Shown here piece by piece: positions 48,012-56,771 of a stretch of DNA of 64,000 nt. Source of the stretch: Neobacillus bataviensis (lineage in GTDB: Bacteria > Bacillota > Bacilli > Bacillales_B > DSM-18226). The first letter of the stretch is position 1. Each line of letters starts with the position of its first letter. Under the pieces are notes generated by a model, which was not told where the DNA came from, did no database searches, and saw only the letters and a program-made list of their open reading frames with translations. The translations under genes and the position numbers were made by a program. The stretch covers positions 186,001-250,000 of the forward strand of contig NZ_JAHXYW010000003.1 in NCBI RefSeq assembly GCF_019969725.1, read 5' to 3'.

Positions 48012-49319
48012 ATGAAAAATCAAGAAATTTTATTAGCGAGACATGGACTTATGAAAAAGGATTTAGCAGAAAAAAAGGAAACTTTTGGGACCAAGCTTTT
48101 ATCTGAAACTTTGAATCTAATGGTTAAATACGGTCAATCCCTAGATACCCTTCCGGAAAAAGAATTTATCACTCTTTTAAAGGAAGCGTCAAGGATTGTT
48201 GATGGCCCTGGAAGAGAAATGTTAATCAACCCTCTTTATTCAGATCTTCCGCTCACCATGATGGACCCCTATATACGTGGAATGGTCTGCTGGATGAATG
48301 AACTGGGTATCTATTCGATTTGCAGCTGTGATGGACATGGAAATGGCCGCGCAAGAATTGACCTTTTAAAGCACCTTTCGTTTTCACAGATGAAGCTGAT
48401 CAAAACGGCTGCACCTGTAGGGATCCGGTTAAAAATAGAAAGAAAATCTGTTTTTCTCTACTACAAACGGATTGGAAGTTTATTAGATTTTGCTGAAAAC
48501 CTATATAGAGTATTTAAATCGCCGGAGTACCTTAAAGACCTTGAAGCGTTTCACTTCAAACACCGGGTCATCGAACTGTTAAATATTCCTGGAGTCAGCC
48601 AGGATGAAAGGAAAATCAGGCTGTATCTTAAAAACAGATTATCGCAGGTCACGGATTACATGTACCTCGATCGAAAAGGAAATCTGCTAGCTTACAAATA
48701 CTGTGGAGACGGACCAACCATCCTTTTATCGGCGCATATGGATACAGTGGAGGAAATCGCATTGGACCGGGAAATCATTGAGGAAGGAACGATTTTAAAA
48801 AGTTCTAAAGGCATTTTAGGAGCTGATGACCGCGCCGGAATAGCTGTTATCTTGGAACTTCTGGCTAACATTCAGCAAACGCATTTCAACGGTACCATTA
48901 AAATTGCTTTTACCGTGGAAGAGGAAATTGGCTGTATTGGGTCCCAAAATATAGACCGGGATTTCCTTGAAGATGTGGATGGAGCGATTGTCATTGACCG
49001 GAGGGGGGAACGGGATATTGTCACTTCCTTCGCCAATATTGTTCCCTTCTGCCCGGATGAATACGGACAGCTTTTTGAAAAAGCAGGACAGCTGGCAGGC
49101 ATGGAGGATTGGAAAATGACACCGGGCGGATTAAGCGATGCCAAAGTATTTGCGGAATTCGGCATCCCTTCTGTTAACCTTTCAGCAGGTTATTACCATG
49201 AACACACCGATAGGGAATCCTTGAATTATAAAGCGGCATTTGAAACCTACCAATTGGTGAAGTCCGTTCTCCACAATCAATTAATCAAAAGGGTTGAAAT
49301 GCCTCTTTTAAAAAATTAA
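48012..49319 (+). CDS. M20 (peptidase T-like) metallopeptidase with extra N-terminal domain
   Basis: 435 residues. Residues about 195-430 form a complete M20 site: LSAHMDTVEE (His, Asp), GADDRAGIAVILELL (bridging Asp), TVEEEIGCIGS (catalytic Glu), VIDRRGERD and GYYHEHTDRESL (His). Residues 1-180 are not part of M20; they include ELGIYSICSCDGHGNGRARI, a Cys/His-containing motif of unknown use. The gene follows the two palindromic operators, with AAAAGGAG before its ATG, so its expression is probably tied to the divergent TPR regulator. Confidence 0.85.
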   Translation: MKNQEILLARHGLMKKDLAEKKETFGTKLLSETLNLMVKYGQSLDTLPEKEFITLLKEASRIVDGPGREMLINPLYSDLPLTMMDPYIRGMVCWMNELGIYSICSCDGHGNGRARIDLLKHLSFSQMKLIKTAAPVGIRLKIERKSVFLYYKRIGSLLDFAENLYRVFKSPEYLKDLEAFHFKHRVIELLNIPGVSQDERKIRLYLKNRLSQVTDYMYLDRKGNLLAYKYCGDGPTILLSAHMDTVEEIALDREIIEEGTILKSSKGILGADDRAGIAVILELLANIQQTHFNGTIKIAFTVEEEIGCIGSQNIDRDFLEDVDGAIVIDRRGERDIVTSFANIVPFCPDEYGQLFEKAGQLAGMEDWKMTPGGLSDAKVFAEFGIPSVNLSAGYYHEHTDRESLNYKAAFETYQLVKSVLHNQLIKRVEMPLLKN

Positions 49320-49403
49320 TGAAAAATCAACATTCTCGATTTTTCCTTTCTGATACGATATAGTTATCTAACAAGTTATTGGATTTGAAAGGAGAAATAT
49401 GGG

Positions 49404-49949
49404 ATGTCTATCGCAGTAATTTATGGGGGAACCCGCCCAAAGGGCAATTCTGAACTCTTGACGGATCATGCGGTGCAAGGAATAGCAGCCGAGAAAGTTT
49501 ATCTTAAAGATTATATTATCAAGCCAATCGAAGATATGCGGCACTCCCCAGAAGGATTTCAGGACAGAAATGATGATTATAACTCCATCATCGATCGGCT
49601 TCTGCCGCATGATATCATTATTTTCTCTACACCCATTTATTGGTATAGCATGTCAGGAACGATGAAAAATTTTATTGATCGCTGGTCCCAGACACTTAGG
49701 GACGCCAACTATCCTGATTTTAAAAAGACCCTGTCATCCAAAAAAGCTTATGTGATTGCTGTTGGCGGCGATAATCCTTACATTAAGGGTCTGCCGATGA
49801 TTCAACAATTTAAGTATATATTTGATTTTATGGGGATTGAGTTTGGCGGATACATTCTTGGGAAGGGATCCCAGCCTGGTGATGTATTACAAGACAAAGA
49901 GGCATTCTTCGCTGCTTCCCAATTAAATAATGGTTTGAAAAATCTATAA
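49404..49949 (+). CDS. NAD(P)H-dependent FMN reductase, flavodoxin fold
   Basis: 181 residues. The N-terminal FMN phosphate loop is YGGTRPKGNSELL and the FMN-ring loop is FSTPIYWYSMSGTMKNFIDRW. It would reduce quinones, flavins or nitro-compounds with NAD(P)H. GAAAGGAG lies 11 bases before the ATG. A bidirectional terminator separates it from the converging monooxygenase gene. Confidence 0.88.
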   Translation: MSIAVIYGGTRPKGNSELLTDHAVQGIAAEKVYLKDYIIKPIEDMRHSPEGFQDRNDDYNSIIDRLLPHDIIIFSTPIYWYSMSGTMKNFIDRWSQTLRDANYPDFKKTLSSKKAYVIAVGGDNPYIKGLPMIQQFKYIFDFMGIEFGGYILGKGSQPGDVLQDKEAFFAASQLNNGLKNL

Positions 49950-49952
49950 ATT

Positions 49953-49988
49953 TAAAGGGCTGATTTCCAAAGGAATTCAGCCCTTTTT
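49953..49988. terminator. Bidirectional terminator
   Basis: AAAGGGCTGA / TCAGCCCTTT stem with A and T tracts between converging genes. Confidence 0.88.
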
Positions 49989-49990
49989 CC

Positions 49991-50317
49991 TTACATTTCA
50001 AAAAAGCTATGTCTTTCCACTTTACAAACTCGGAGAGAAAAATTTTTATACCATTCGCTTTTCCCTCTTGCCTGTGCAGCTCTGTGTTCAACATCGTCCT
50101 TCCAGCTCTTGATGGCTTCCAGCGAGTCCCAATATGAAACAGTGATGCCCAGTTCCAAATCACGTGCGCTTTCCACACCTAAAAATCCTTCATGTTGGGA
50201 GGCTAATTCGAGCATTCTGTCGGCCATTTTTCCGTAACCATTATCGCCTTCTGTCCGCTGTGAAGCAAAGATCACAGCATAGTATGGCGGCTCTGGAGTT
50301 TTTGCAATTCGGCTCAT
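49991..50317 (-). CDS. Antibiotic biosynthesis monooxygenase (ABM)-domain protein
   Basis: 108 residues of the dimeric ferredoxin-like ABM fold (YYAVIFASQRTEGDNGYGKMADRMLELASQHEGFLG, then ISVSYWDSLEAIKSWK-like end). The family includes HmoB-type heme oxygenases and quinol monooxygenases. It has no heme-binding residue I can identify. It follows the DinB-family gene by 28 bp. Confidence 0.8.
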   Translation of the reverse strand: MSRIAKTPEPPYYAVIFASQRTEGDNGYGKMADRMLELASQHEGFLGVESARDLELGITVSYWDSLEAIKSWKDDVEHRAAQARGKSEWYKNFSLRVCKVERHSFFEM

Positions 50318-50345
50318 TTTCAGTCCACCACTCCTGTTAATAAAT

Positions 50346-50870
50346 TTACTTTTTCAATATGCTTAAGTACTCTTTCCACGGCCCAACGTCAGTTCTGTAT
50401 CTTTTAGCCATAACCCGTACAATTTGGGCAATGTGAGTTAAATCATGAACAACCCATGTAGAGAGCAATTCTCTTACTTTCACAAGACCAAGATCAGGGT
50501 GTGACCCTGTCAATTCAAGATGGATATCAGGATTAATTAGCCCCAGGAGTTTTTGTATATTTTGTGTTCTCAATGTTTTAAATTCAAGCAACCTTTGTTC
50601 AATGGTCCTTTCGAAGTTTTCATTTATGTGTGAAAAACGATCAAAAGGCGGGAAGGATTTATTAGATCCTTCCTGAAGAATAAATTCCAATCTTGGTACC
50701 CAATTTATCTTTTCTGCCTCAATAAGATGCTCAATTACTTCAGAAACATTCCAGGTTCCTTCGCCTTCATTGCATTGCAGCCAATCATCAGATAAACCAG
50801 ATAAAAAATTCTCCAAAGTTGGAGGAGTCCGCTCCAGAACTTCAATAGCTTCTTTCATACTAAAATTCAT
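50346..50870 (-). CDS. DinB/YfiT-family putative metal-dependent enzyme
   Basis: 174 residues of four-helix DinB fold. Metal-ligand histidines are in [12 protein letters not shown] and [13 protein letters not shown] (His-x3-His). The family includes bacillithiol transferases and unknown hydrolases. ATG has GGGAGCGG upstream. It is downstream of the large prenyl synthase gene by about 70 bp and possibly cotranscribed. Confidence 0.85.
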   Translation of the reverse strand: MNFSMKEAIEVLERTPPTLENFLSGLSDDWLQCNEGEGTWNVSEVIEHLIEAEKINWVPRLEFILQEGSNKSFPPFDRFSHINENFERTIEQRLLEFKTLRTQNIQKLLGLINPDIHLELTGSHPDLGLVKVRELLSTWVVHDLTHIAQIVRVMAKRYRTDVGPWKEYLSILKK

Positions 50871-50939
50871 ATCACCGCTCCCTTCATAGATTTATCCAGT
50901 GAGACACTTAACAATTAATCTCTTTCGAAAACATTACCT

Positions 50940-53303
50940 CTAATGATCCCTGTTCACAATATAGTTCAACAAATGTTTCAAAAAAGAAGTTTTTCGCGGC
51001 ACTTCCTGCAGCACTTCCATCGCCAGACAATAATGTTCCCACATCGCTTTTTTCGCACCTTCGATCCCTAGGATCGATACAAAAGTGGAATGGTTATTTT
51101 CCACGTCTTTACCAATGGGTTTTCCGAGTAAATCCAAATCCCCTTCAACATCCAGCAGGTCATCCTTAATCTGAAAGGCTATGCCGGCATGACGGGTGAA
51201 TTTTTTCAATGCTTCCCTTTCATGCTCCTTAGCTTTCGCGAGTATGGCAGGCATGATAAGGGAAGCTTCGAAGGCAATCCCGGTTTTGTAAAAGCTCATC
51301 AAATCCAATTGTTCGAGCGTTAGTGGCTTCCCTCTTGAATCCAAGTCCATCGCCTGGCCCTTACACATATCGGCTGTCATTTGCGCTGAATATCGAATCA
51401 AATTAAGTACCGTTTCAGAATCAAACTGGTTAAGAGATGTTTGTTCCTCGATCGCCTTTTGCGTCAGAAAAAGACCGGTTAATTCGGCAATCGCATTGTT
51501 ATATACCATGTGAAGCGTTTGACGGCCCCTGCGAATGGCGGCATTATCCTGTGCAGGAAGATCATCAAAAATAAGAGACGCCGTATGCATATATTCCAAG
51601 GATTTCAAAAGGGGCACGATGGCCGAAGGATTTAACCCATATTCGTTGACACCCATGACCCAAGTCATAATGGGTCTTAAACGCTTGCCATCACCTTCAA
51701 GACTATAATTGGCAGCATCAGTGATGGGATCTTTAGGTAAAGAAGCATTTTCGGGTTTAGTGATATATAAAATACTGTTGATCTGATTGCGAACAGTTTC
51801 GATCGTATCTAAAAAATCTTCCTGCTCTTTTCGTTCATTTTTCAACATGGTCATCATATGGTCCCGAAGCAGTTTATCAAAGAAATCGACGTCATCGGCT
51901 TTACGGACCATTTTTTGAATAACACGATTGAAATTCGGAAATCCAGATGCGAATAGCTCCATCACTTTATGGTATTCTTCGCTCCCCTTCCGTTCTTTAA
52001 ATCGTTTTAGCCCATTTATCGCCCGATCTAAAATCACTTCACAGGTCTTGGGGTCTGAATGATACACGTTATGTAGTAAATGGGAAATGACCGCCCAGTA
52101 TAATTCAAACGGATTGATTAGATCGGGACGCTTATCATGATATTTCATGAAGTAAGTATAAGGTGTTACCGCCCCCTCCTCCATGTCCTCAAACATATCG
52201 GCAAAATCATCAGCAAGCTGGTTGTAAATGCCGTAAAAGAATGTCCGGCTTTCAAAGCCCGCATCCTCAGGAGCACTGATCACGGAACGGACAATCAATC
52301 GGGAAGAAGACGATTTTAAGATGATCGGGACATAAAGCTCTTCATTGGTGTATCTGTCATAAGATAATTTCTTTTCACGATCTACTTCCTGGGAATGAAA
52401 AAAAACAAAGGCCTGCTCGAAAAAATGTATTCTATTATCTGGCCGCTGGTGTGCCTTTATCGCCTCAAAGGCATCGCGGAGTTCTGAATGAATAAAACGG
52501 ATCAATTCTGCGTTATCTCCCGTCCATTTCCCCAATTCCGGCACATTGCCTGTGATAAGAGTGCTCCGAATCAAATTAGAATATTGCTTTTTTTCATCCG
52601 CAGACAACACTTTGGCATCGAGAAGGTCGTCAATGAAGGGATAGGTCAGGCCATAGGCATATCCAAGTCTAATCGCATGATCGAGTCTTATCGAACGTTC
52701 TTCTGGCGAAAGTTTATCGTCCATCTCTTCAAACTCGTGCATCAGCACCCCAGCAATAATTTTAATAAGCTTTCGCTGGGCATTTTCAGCATCCAACCCA
52801 TCTGGAATATTGGAGGATACAATCTTAAGTTTATTGATCAGCCAGATAATGGCAGATTCAATGCCTTCTTTCTGAGCCCAGCGGTACAACCCGGCCATAC
52901 TGAACATGTCGGTATTGTCTTTCTTTTTGGTCAGATGACTTTTTAAATTGTCAACGACACTACGAACTCTTTTCTTTGTTTCGGTTGAGTCCAGGGCTTT
53001 GCCGAGATCGCGCATGTAAAGATAGGAAATGCTCCGGTCCAGATAACGGTCTAGTTTGCCTGTGTAATGGAGCCATTGGATATAATTGTAGTACCCACTG
53101 GGACCCGTTTTTTTTCGTGAAAATAAGGAAAGGAAGGAATGGTGATGGATATGGTTTTGTTTCCATGATTGGATGTCATTTATTAGGATAGGGACAAAGG
53201 TCTTTTCTGAGACCAGAACATATAGCGTTTTAAAATAACGAGCAGCCTTCTCCTCTGCGCGCTGATAACATTCCTCTTCATTAATCATTAGCTCCACTTT
53301 CAT
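50940..53303 (-). CDS. Large polyprenyl synthetase with two isoprenoid-synthase-like halves
   Basis: 787 residues, over twice the usual length for a prenyl diphosphate synthase. Residues ~500-787 are a full trans-prenyltransferase: GDGKRLRP (537-544), first aspartate motif DDLPAQD (580-586), RRGR (591-594), second motif QIKDDLLD (712-718), then GKPIGKD. The N-terminal ~480 residues are not random: they carry IDDLLD (224-229) and NQLADDFADMFED (361-373), 140 residues apart, as in class I isoprenoid synthases. It could be a fused chain-length synthase plus terpene cyclase, or two synthases. The product is unknown. Start ATG 53303 or the nearby ATG at 53288. Confidence 0.8.
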   Translation of the reverse strand: MKVELMINEEECYQRAEEKAARYFKTLYVLVSEKTFVPILINDIQSWKQNHIHHHSFLSLFSRKKTGPSGYYNYIQWLHYTGKLDRYLDRSISYLYMRDLGKALDSTETKKRVRSVVDNLKSHLTKKKDNTDMFSMAGLYRWAQKEGIESAIIWLINKLKIVSSNIPDGLDAENAQRKLIKIIAGVLMHEFEEMDDKLSPEERSIRLDHAIRLGYAYGLTYPFIDDLLDAKVLSADEKKQYSNLIRSTLITGNVPELGKWTGDNAELIRFIHSELRDAFEAIKAHQRPDNRIHFFEQAFVFFHSQEVDREKKLSYDRYTNEELYVPIILKSSSSRLIVRSVISAPEDAGFESRTFFYGIYNQLADDFADMFEDMEEGAVTPYTYFMKYHDKRPDLINPFELYWAVISHLLHNVYHSDPKTCEVILDRAINGLKRFKERKGSEEYHKVMELFASGFPNFNRVIQKMVRKADDVDFFDKLLRDHMMTMLKNERKEQEDFLDTIETVRNQINSILYITKPENASLPKDPITDAANYSLEGDGKRLRPIMTWVMGVNEYGLNPSAIVPLLKSLEYMHTASLIFDDLPAQDNAAIRRGRQTLHMVYNNAIAELTGLFLTQKAIEEQTSLNQFDSETVLNLIRYSAQMTADMCKGQAMDLDSRGKPLTLEQLDLMSFYKTGIAFEASLIMPAILAKAKEHEREALKKFTRHAGIAFQIKDDLLDVEGDLDLLGKPIGKDVENNHSTFVSILGIEGAKKAMWEHYCLAMEVLQEVPRKTSFLKHLLNYIVNRDH

Positions 53304-53452
53304 ACTATATGATCCCTCAACTTAATTCTAAATTCTAAATCTACAATTATATTTATTTATTCAAAATCAATTATAATTATTATACTATACGAACCCATTG
53401 TGATTCTTTAATATTTAGTAAGGAAGGAAAATTATGTTTGGAGGACGTCTAA

Positions 53453-53998
53453 ATGATTGCTATTCAAAAAGAATTTACTATTAATAATTTAAGATATATT
53501 GTACGTTCTGCAACTGAATCCGATGCGCAAAGTTTATCTGAGGTTCGATTGCAGATTGATGGCGAAACAGAAAATTTAGACCGCGAACCAGGTGAGGCCT
53601 ACATCGATGAAGCAGGTTTTAAACAGATTATTAGAAATGATACCGAGAGTTTGAATAACCTGTTTTTAGTGGCTGAGGCAAATGAAAGAATCGTAGGTTT
53701 TTCAAGGCTTGTAGGGAATAATCTAAAAAGAACCTCTCACAAGGTGGAATTTGGTATTTGTGTACTGAAAGATTTTTGGGGATACGGGCTCGGTAAAAAC
53801 CTTTTAAGCGAATCGATTTATTGGGCAGACTCCAATAATATTAAGAAAATAACGCTGAATGTCCTTGAAACCAATGAAAAAGCGATCGAGCTTTATAAAA
53901 GATATGGGTTTGAAGTGGAAGGTGTATTGAAAAAGGATAAAATTCTATTTGACGGGAACTACTATAATACCATTGTGATGGGAAGGTTTAATGAATAG
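53453..53998 (+). CDS. GNAT-family N-acetyltransferase
   Basis: 181 residues. GNAT motif A is ICVLKDFWGYGLGKNLL (acetyl-CoA pyrophosphate loop) and motif B TLNVLETNEKAIELYKRYGFEVEG. Substrate may be a protein N-terminus, amino acid or drug; not predictable. GGAGGACG lies before the ATG; a strong terminator follows. Confidence 0.9.
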   Translation: MIAIQKEFTINNLRYIVRSATESDAQSLSEVRLQIDGETENLDREPGEAYIDEAGFKQIIRNDTESLNNLFLVAEANERIVGFSRLVGNNLKRTSHKVEFGICVLKDFWGYGLGKNLLSESIYWADSNNIKKITLNVLETNEKAIELYKRYGFEVEGVLKKDKILFDGNYYNTIVMGRFNE

Positions 53999-54042
53999 GA
54001 AACGAAACGCTCGGCAGCCTAATCCGAGCGTTTCGTTTCCTA
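53998..54042. terminator. Bidirectional terminator with 18-bp stem
   Basis: AGGAAACGAAACGCTCGG pairs perfectly with its complement after a nine-base loop, between the converging GNAT and J-domain genes. Confidence 0.9.
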
Positions 54043-54831
54043 TTGTTCTTCTATACCAGTTCTATAAAGATCATAGTCTGTTTTGACGAAATGAAAGGCA
54101 GCCGCGTTTCCGCCTTGATCTGGATGAGTAATTTTCAATAGTTTTTTAAATCCTGCTAAAACTTCTTTCTGACCTGCCGTTTTTGAAAGTCCTAACTTTT
54201 GACGATAATCAAGTGTTTTAGGCGGTACAAGGGTTTGAGTTTTTTCAACTTCTTTTTTCCCCACTTTAGAAAGCTCTTCTCTTAATTTTAATAATTCATT
54301 CCGTAATTCCATGTTTTCTTTCAGTACTTTTCTGGTTTCTGTTTGTAGTTCATTTATTTCATTTTTTAGGCTGCTATTTTCTCTGTTTAATTTGTCCCGT
54401 TGCTGAATCAACGTTTTTATGGAAGTTTGATGAAGTTCTTCAATTCCTTTAAGTTGGTCATCCTGAACTTTTATTTTTACTTGCAAATCACGGATGGCCT
54501 TATCCTGATCTGAGGATCGAGTTACATGCGGTGAAAGGGTTTCCTTTGATATGTAATCTGTTATCTGGTCTCTATTTCCAACCCTCTGTATCTTGCCTTC
54601 ATTTAGCCAGCGTTGAACAACGTGGAGACCAGCACTAGCGGAAACACCTGCATCCTTTAACAGGTTAATAGCTTGATCGGTATCATCTAGGATGTATTCG
54701 GTTTTCCGAGGTCCTATTTTTCCCTCGTATTTAATTTTTCGCTCCCGCAGCCAGCGCTTCACCGTTTGAATGCTAATATCGTCTGGAACTCCTGCGTTTT
54801 TTAACAACTCAAAAGCTTGATCAGTATTCAC
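54040..54831 (-). CDS. Tandem HTH, coiled-coil and C-terminal J-domain protein
   Basis: 263 residues. Two related N-terminal helix-turn-helix modules (residues ~1-48: DQAFELLKNAGVP, QTVKRWLRERKI; ~51-95: DQAINLLKDAGVS, HVVQRWLNEGKI) are followed by a coiled coil (~110-195) and a C-terminal J domain with the invariant HPD (236-238, in THPDQGGN). J domains stimulate Hsp70/DnaK; the HTH repeats suggest a DNA- or protein-docking end. The combination is unusual and function is unknown. Confidence 0.75.
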   Translation of the reverse strand: MNTDQAFELLKNAGVPDDISIQTVKRWLRERKIKYEGKIGPRKTEYILDDTDQAINLLKDAGVSASAGLHVVQRWLNEGKIQRVGNRDQITDYISKETLSPHVTRSSDQDKAIRDLQVKIKVQDDQLKGIEELHQTSIKTLIQQRDKLNRENSSLKNEINELQTETRKVLKENMELRNELLKLREELSKVGKKEVEKTQTLVPPKTLDYRQKLGLSKTAGQKEVLAGFKKLLKITHPDQGGNAAAFHFVKTDYDLYRTGIEEQ

Positions 54832-54958
54832 ATTGAACCTCCTATCCCTCTTTTTCTAAAAAGACAGGCTAACATAATAGTAATAGAGTCCCTTCACAAT
54901 GTGAATGGCTCATTAAGACTATTCGATGTTTGGTTCATTTGGATTAATTGTATCGAAT

Positions 54959-55828
54959 TTAACTTGGCTCTACATGGACATGAACATCATATACACCATG
55001 GTCTTCCATCATGATTTTTTCAACATAGGTAGCTATATCATGAGCTTCTTTAATACCGAGAGTAGAATTAACAAGAATCACAACATCTATTACTTCATTA
55101 TTCCCATAGTTTCTTCCTTTAATTTCTTTTACTCCTTTTACGCCATCCAATTCTTTGATGACATTGTTATATAGATGGATTTTATCTTCATCGAAACCGT
55201 CCGATAGTTCAAGTGAAGCTTCTCTAAAGATGTCCCACGCGGTTTTACATATTAATAGTCCTACAACAATAGCAGTTATGCTATCTAGCCAAGGCATATT
55301 TAATTGTGAACCCAAAATACCTATAGCCGTTCCTATACTTACCCAAGCATCGGAAATGTTATCTTTTGAAGCTGCCATTACGGCTTTGCTATTAATCTTA
55401 AGAGCTAATTTCTTGTTGTAAAGATAAACAAAATACATGACTAGCGCCGAAAAAATACCTACATACGCTGCCAAAATATCCGGTGATTCTTTTGTCCCTA
55501 GAAAAATTGAGGTACCTGCCTCAATTAACACTTCAAGACCCACCGCAGCCATAATAAAGGAAGCAACCATTGACGCAATCGTTTCACTCTTCCGATGTCC
55601 GTATCGATGGTTTTTATCAGGGGGTCTTTGAGAAATCTTGAGTCCAATGAGTACAGCAATAGATGCGATGATATCGGTTGTATTGTTCAGACCATCTGCT
55701 TCTAACGCATCGGAATTGCTTATGTATCCAATTACTAGTTTTAAGATTGATAGACATATATAGGCTATAATACTAATGATGGCTCCACGTTCACCTAATT
55801 TAAGGTCATTATACTTTTCCTGTTCCAT
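54959..55828 (-). CDS. Cation diffusion facilitator (CDF) transporter, possibly Mn2+
   Basis: 289 residues, six membrane segments and a C-terminal cytoplasmic domain. Metal sites are ADGLNNTTD in helix 2 and SKDNISDAW (D-x3-D) in helix 5, rather than the H-x3-D of zinc exporters. DGLNNTTD resembles the Bacillus manganese exporters MneP/MneS. The HRYGHRKSE loop is present. Metal choice is inference from these residues. Confidence 0.88.
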   Translation of the reverse strand: MEQEKYNDLKLGERGAIISIIAYICLSILKLVIGYISNSDALEADGLNNTTDIIASIAVLIGLKISQRPPDKNHRYGHRKSETIASMVASFIMAAVGLEVLIEAGTSIFLGTKESPDILAAYVGIFSALVMYFVYLYNKKLALKINSKAVMAASKDNISDAWVSIGTAIGILGSQLNMPWLDSITAIVVGLLICKTAWDIFREASLELSDGFDEDKIHLYNNVIKELDGVKGVKEIKGRNYGNNEVIDVVILVNSTLGIKEAHDIATYVEKIMMEDHGVYDVHVHVEPS

Positions 55829-55928
55829 CCTAGATCCTCCCCTTGTAGCACTAGATTAGGATAACAGCTAAAATAGAGGTGGGTCTAGAGCAATCTTTTT
55901 GCATCGTTTTATATTAATAAGGGAGATG

Positions 55929-56060
55929 CAAATATGTTGCACAAGAGAAAATTTCACCTGCGGAATACACTGCTATTAGGGATGCTATTTTGTGAATTTT
56001 TCCCAATCCAGATGGAATGTATGAAGGGTACTGAAGTAACTATTGGTAGGAATTTCATAT
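55929..56060 (+). pseudogene. Possible decayed coding fragment
   Basis: One frame reads KYVAQEKISPAEYTAIRDAIL, then TGA, then IFPNPDGMYEG; a shift of one base continues as TEVTIGRNFIYANGQK. The composition looks protein-like, but two defects are needed, no family is recognised and it could be chance. Confidence 0.25.
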
Positions 56061-56072
56061 ATGCAAACGGAC

Positions 56073-56112
56073 AAAAAATAAGTCTAGCCAAAAGCGCTAG
56101 ACTTATCTTAAA
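56073..56112 (-). terminator. Terminator after the small reductase gene
   Basis: AAGTCTAGC / GCTAGACTT stem, then TATTTTTT on the minus strand. Confidence 0.85.
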
Positions 56113-56126
56113 TGTTAGAAATCGTG

Positions 56127-56744
56127 TTAACTTATTAATTGATTTTTGCCTATTCGTTTCAAAAATTTATGGAATGTCTCCCGTTTTTTGCCCAATTCCG
56201 AATATAAAGCGATTATCTTTTCTACAACATCGTATAGTTCCTCTGGTGTTAGATTCTCCATTAACAGGAAACCCACTTCAGCATCTTGCCCTTTTGCTTT
56301 TCCTCCGACATATAAGTTATAGTGTTCTCTAATTTTCATAATACCGATGTCGCTTAACATTGGTTCTCCACAACCAATAGGGCATCCTGTATAAGCAACC
56401 TTAAAAGTAAGAGGGACAGGTTTACCAGCTATAAGACGATTTAATTCTTTCGCCACTGGCATCCCTTCTTCTAATTCCCCTTTGCAAAAATTACAGGTCA
56501 TCAAACTCTTTACGAAGTTTCCGACAGGATAACATTTTAATCCAACATTTTTGAATTCTTCCATGACTTCAGATTGTTTTTCTTCAGGAATTTCAATATA
56601 AAGTTGTTGAAACGTTGTTAACTCTAGCTCCTCATTTTCATCGATATATTTTGAGATGGTTACAAGTTGTTTCGCATTAAGTTTTGCCCCAAACCCTATT
56701 CCTCCATTTATGGCGATCTTAACCTTTTTACCGTCATTCACCAT
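56127..56744 (-). CDS. Small nitrite/sulfite-reductase-like siroheme protein
   Basis: 205 residues, one half-domain of the sulfite/nitrite reductase fold. Cluster-ligand candidates are Cys84 and Cys87 (TCNFCKGE) and Cys121 and Cys125 (GCPIGCGEP; C-x3-C, the siroheme side). The first pair is C-x2-C instead of C-x5-C. It lacks the FAD and ferredoxin parts of NirB. Such short proteins are annotated as nitrite reductase but lack proven activity. It follows copA by 27 bp, so it is probably in the copper operon. Confidence 0.75.
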   Translation of the reverse strand: MVNDGKKVKIAINGGIGFGAKLNAKQLVTISKYIDENEELELTTFQQLYIEIPEEKQSEVMEEFKNVGLKCYPVGNFVKSLMTCNFCKGELEEGMPVAKELNRLIAGKPVPLTFKVAYTGCPIGCGEPMLSDIGIMKIREHYNLYVGGKAKGQDAEVGFLLMENLTPEELYDVVEKIIALYSELGKKRETFHKFLKRIGKNQLIS

Positions 56745-56771
56745 ATAAACTTCTCCCCTGTTCTAAATTAT

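Noticed and set aside
55934..56332. 132-residue open frame on the plus strand
   Set aside because: Overlaps the terminator and 3' end of the small reductase gene; only a short decayed stretch at its beginning looks protein-like.
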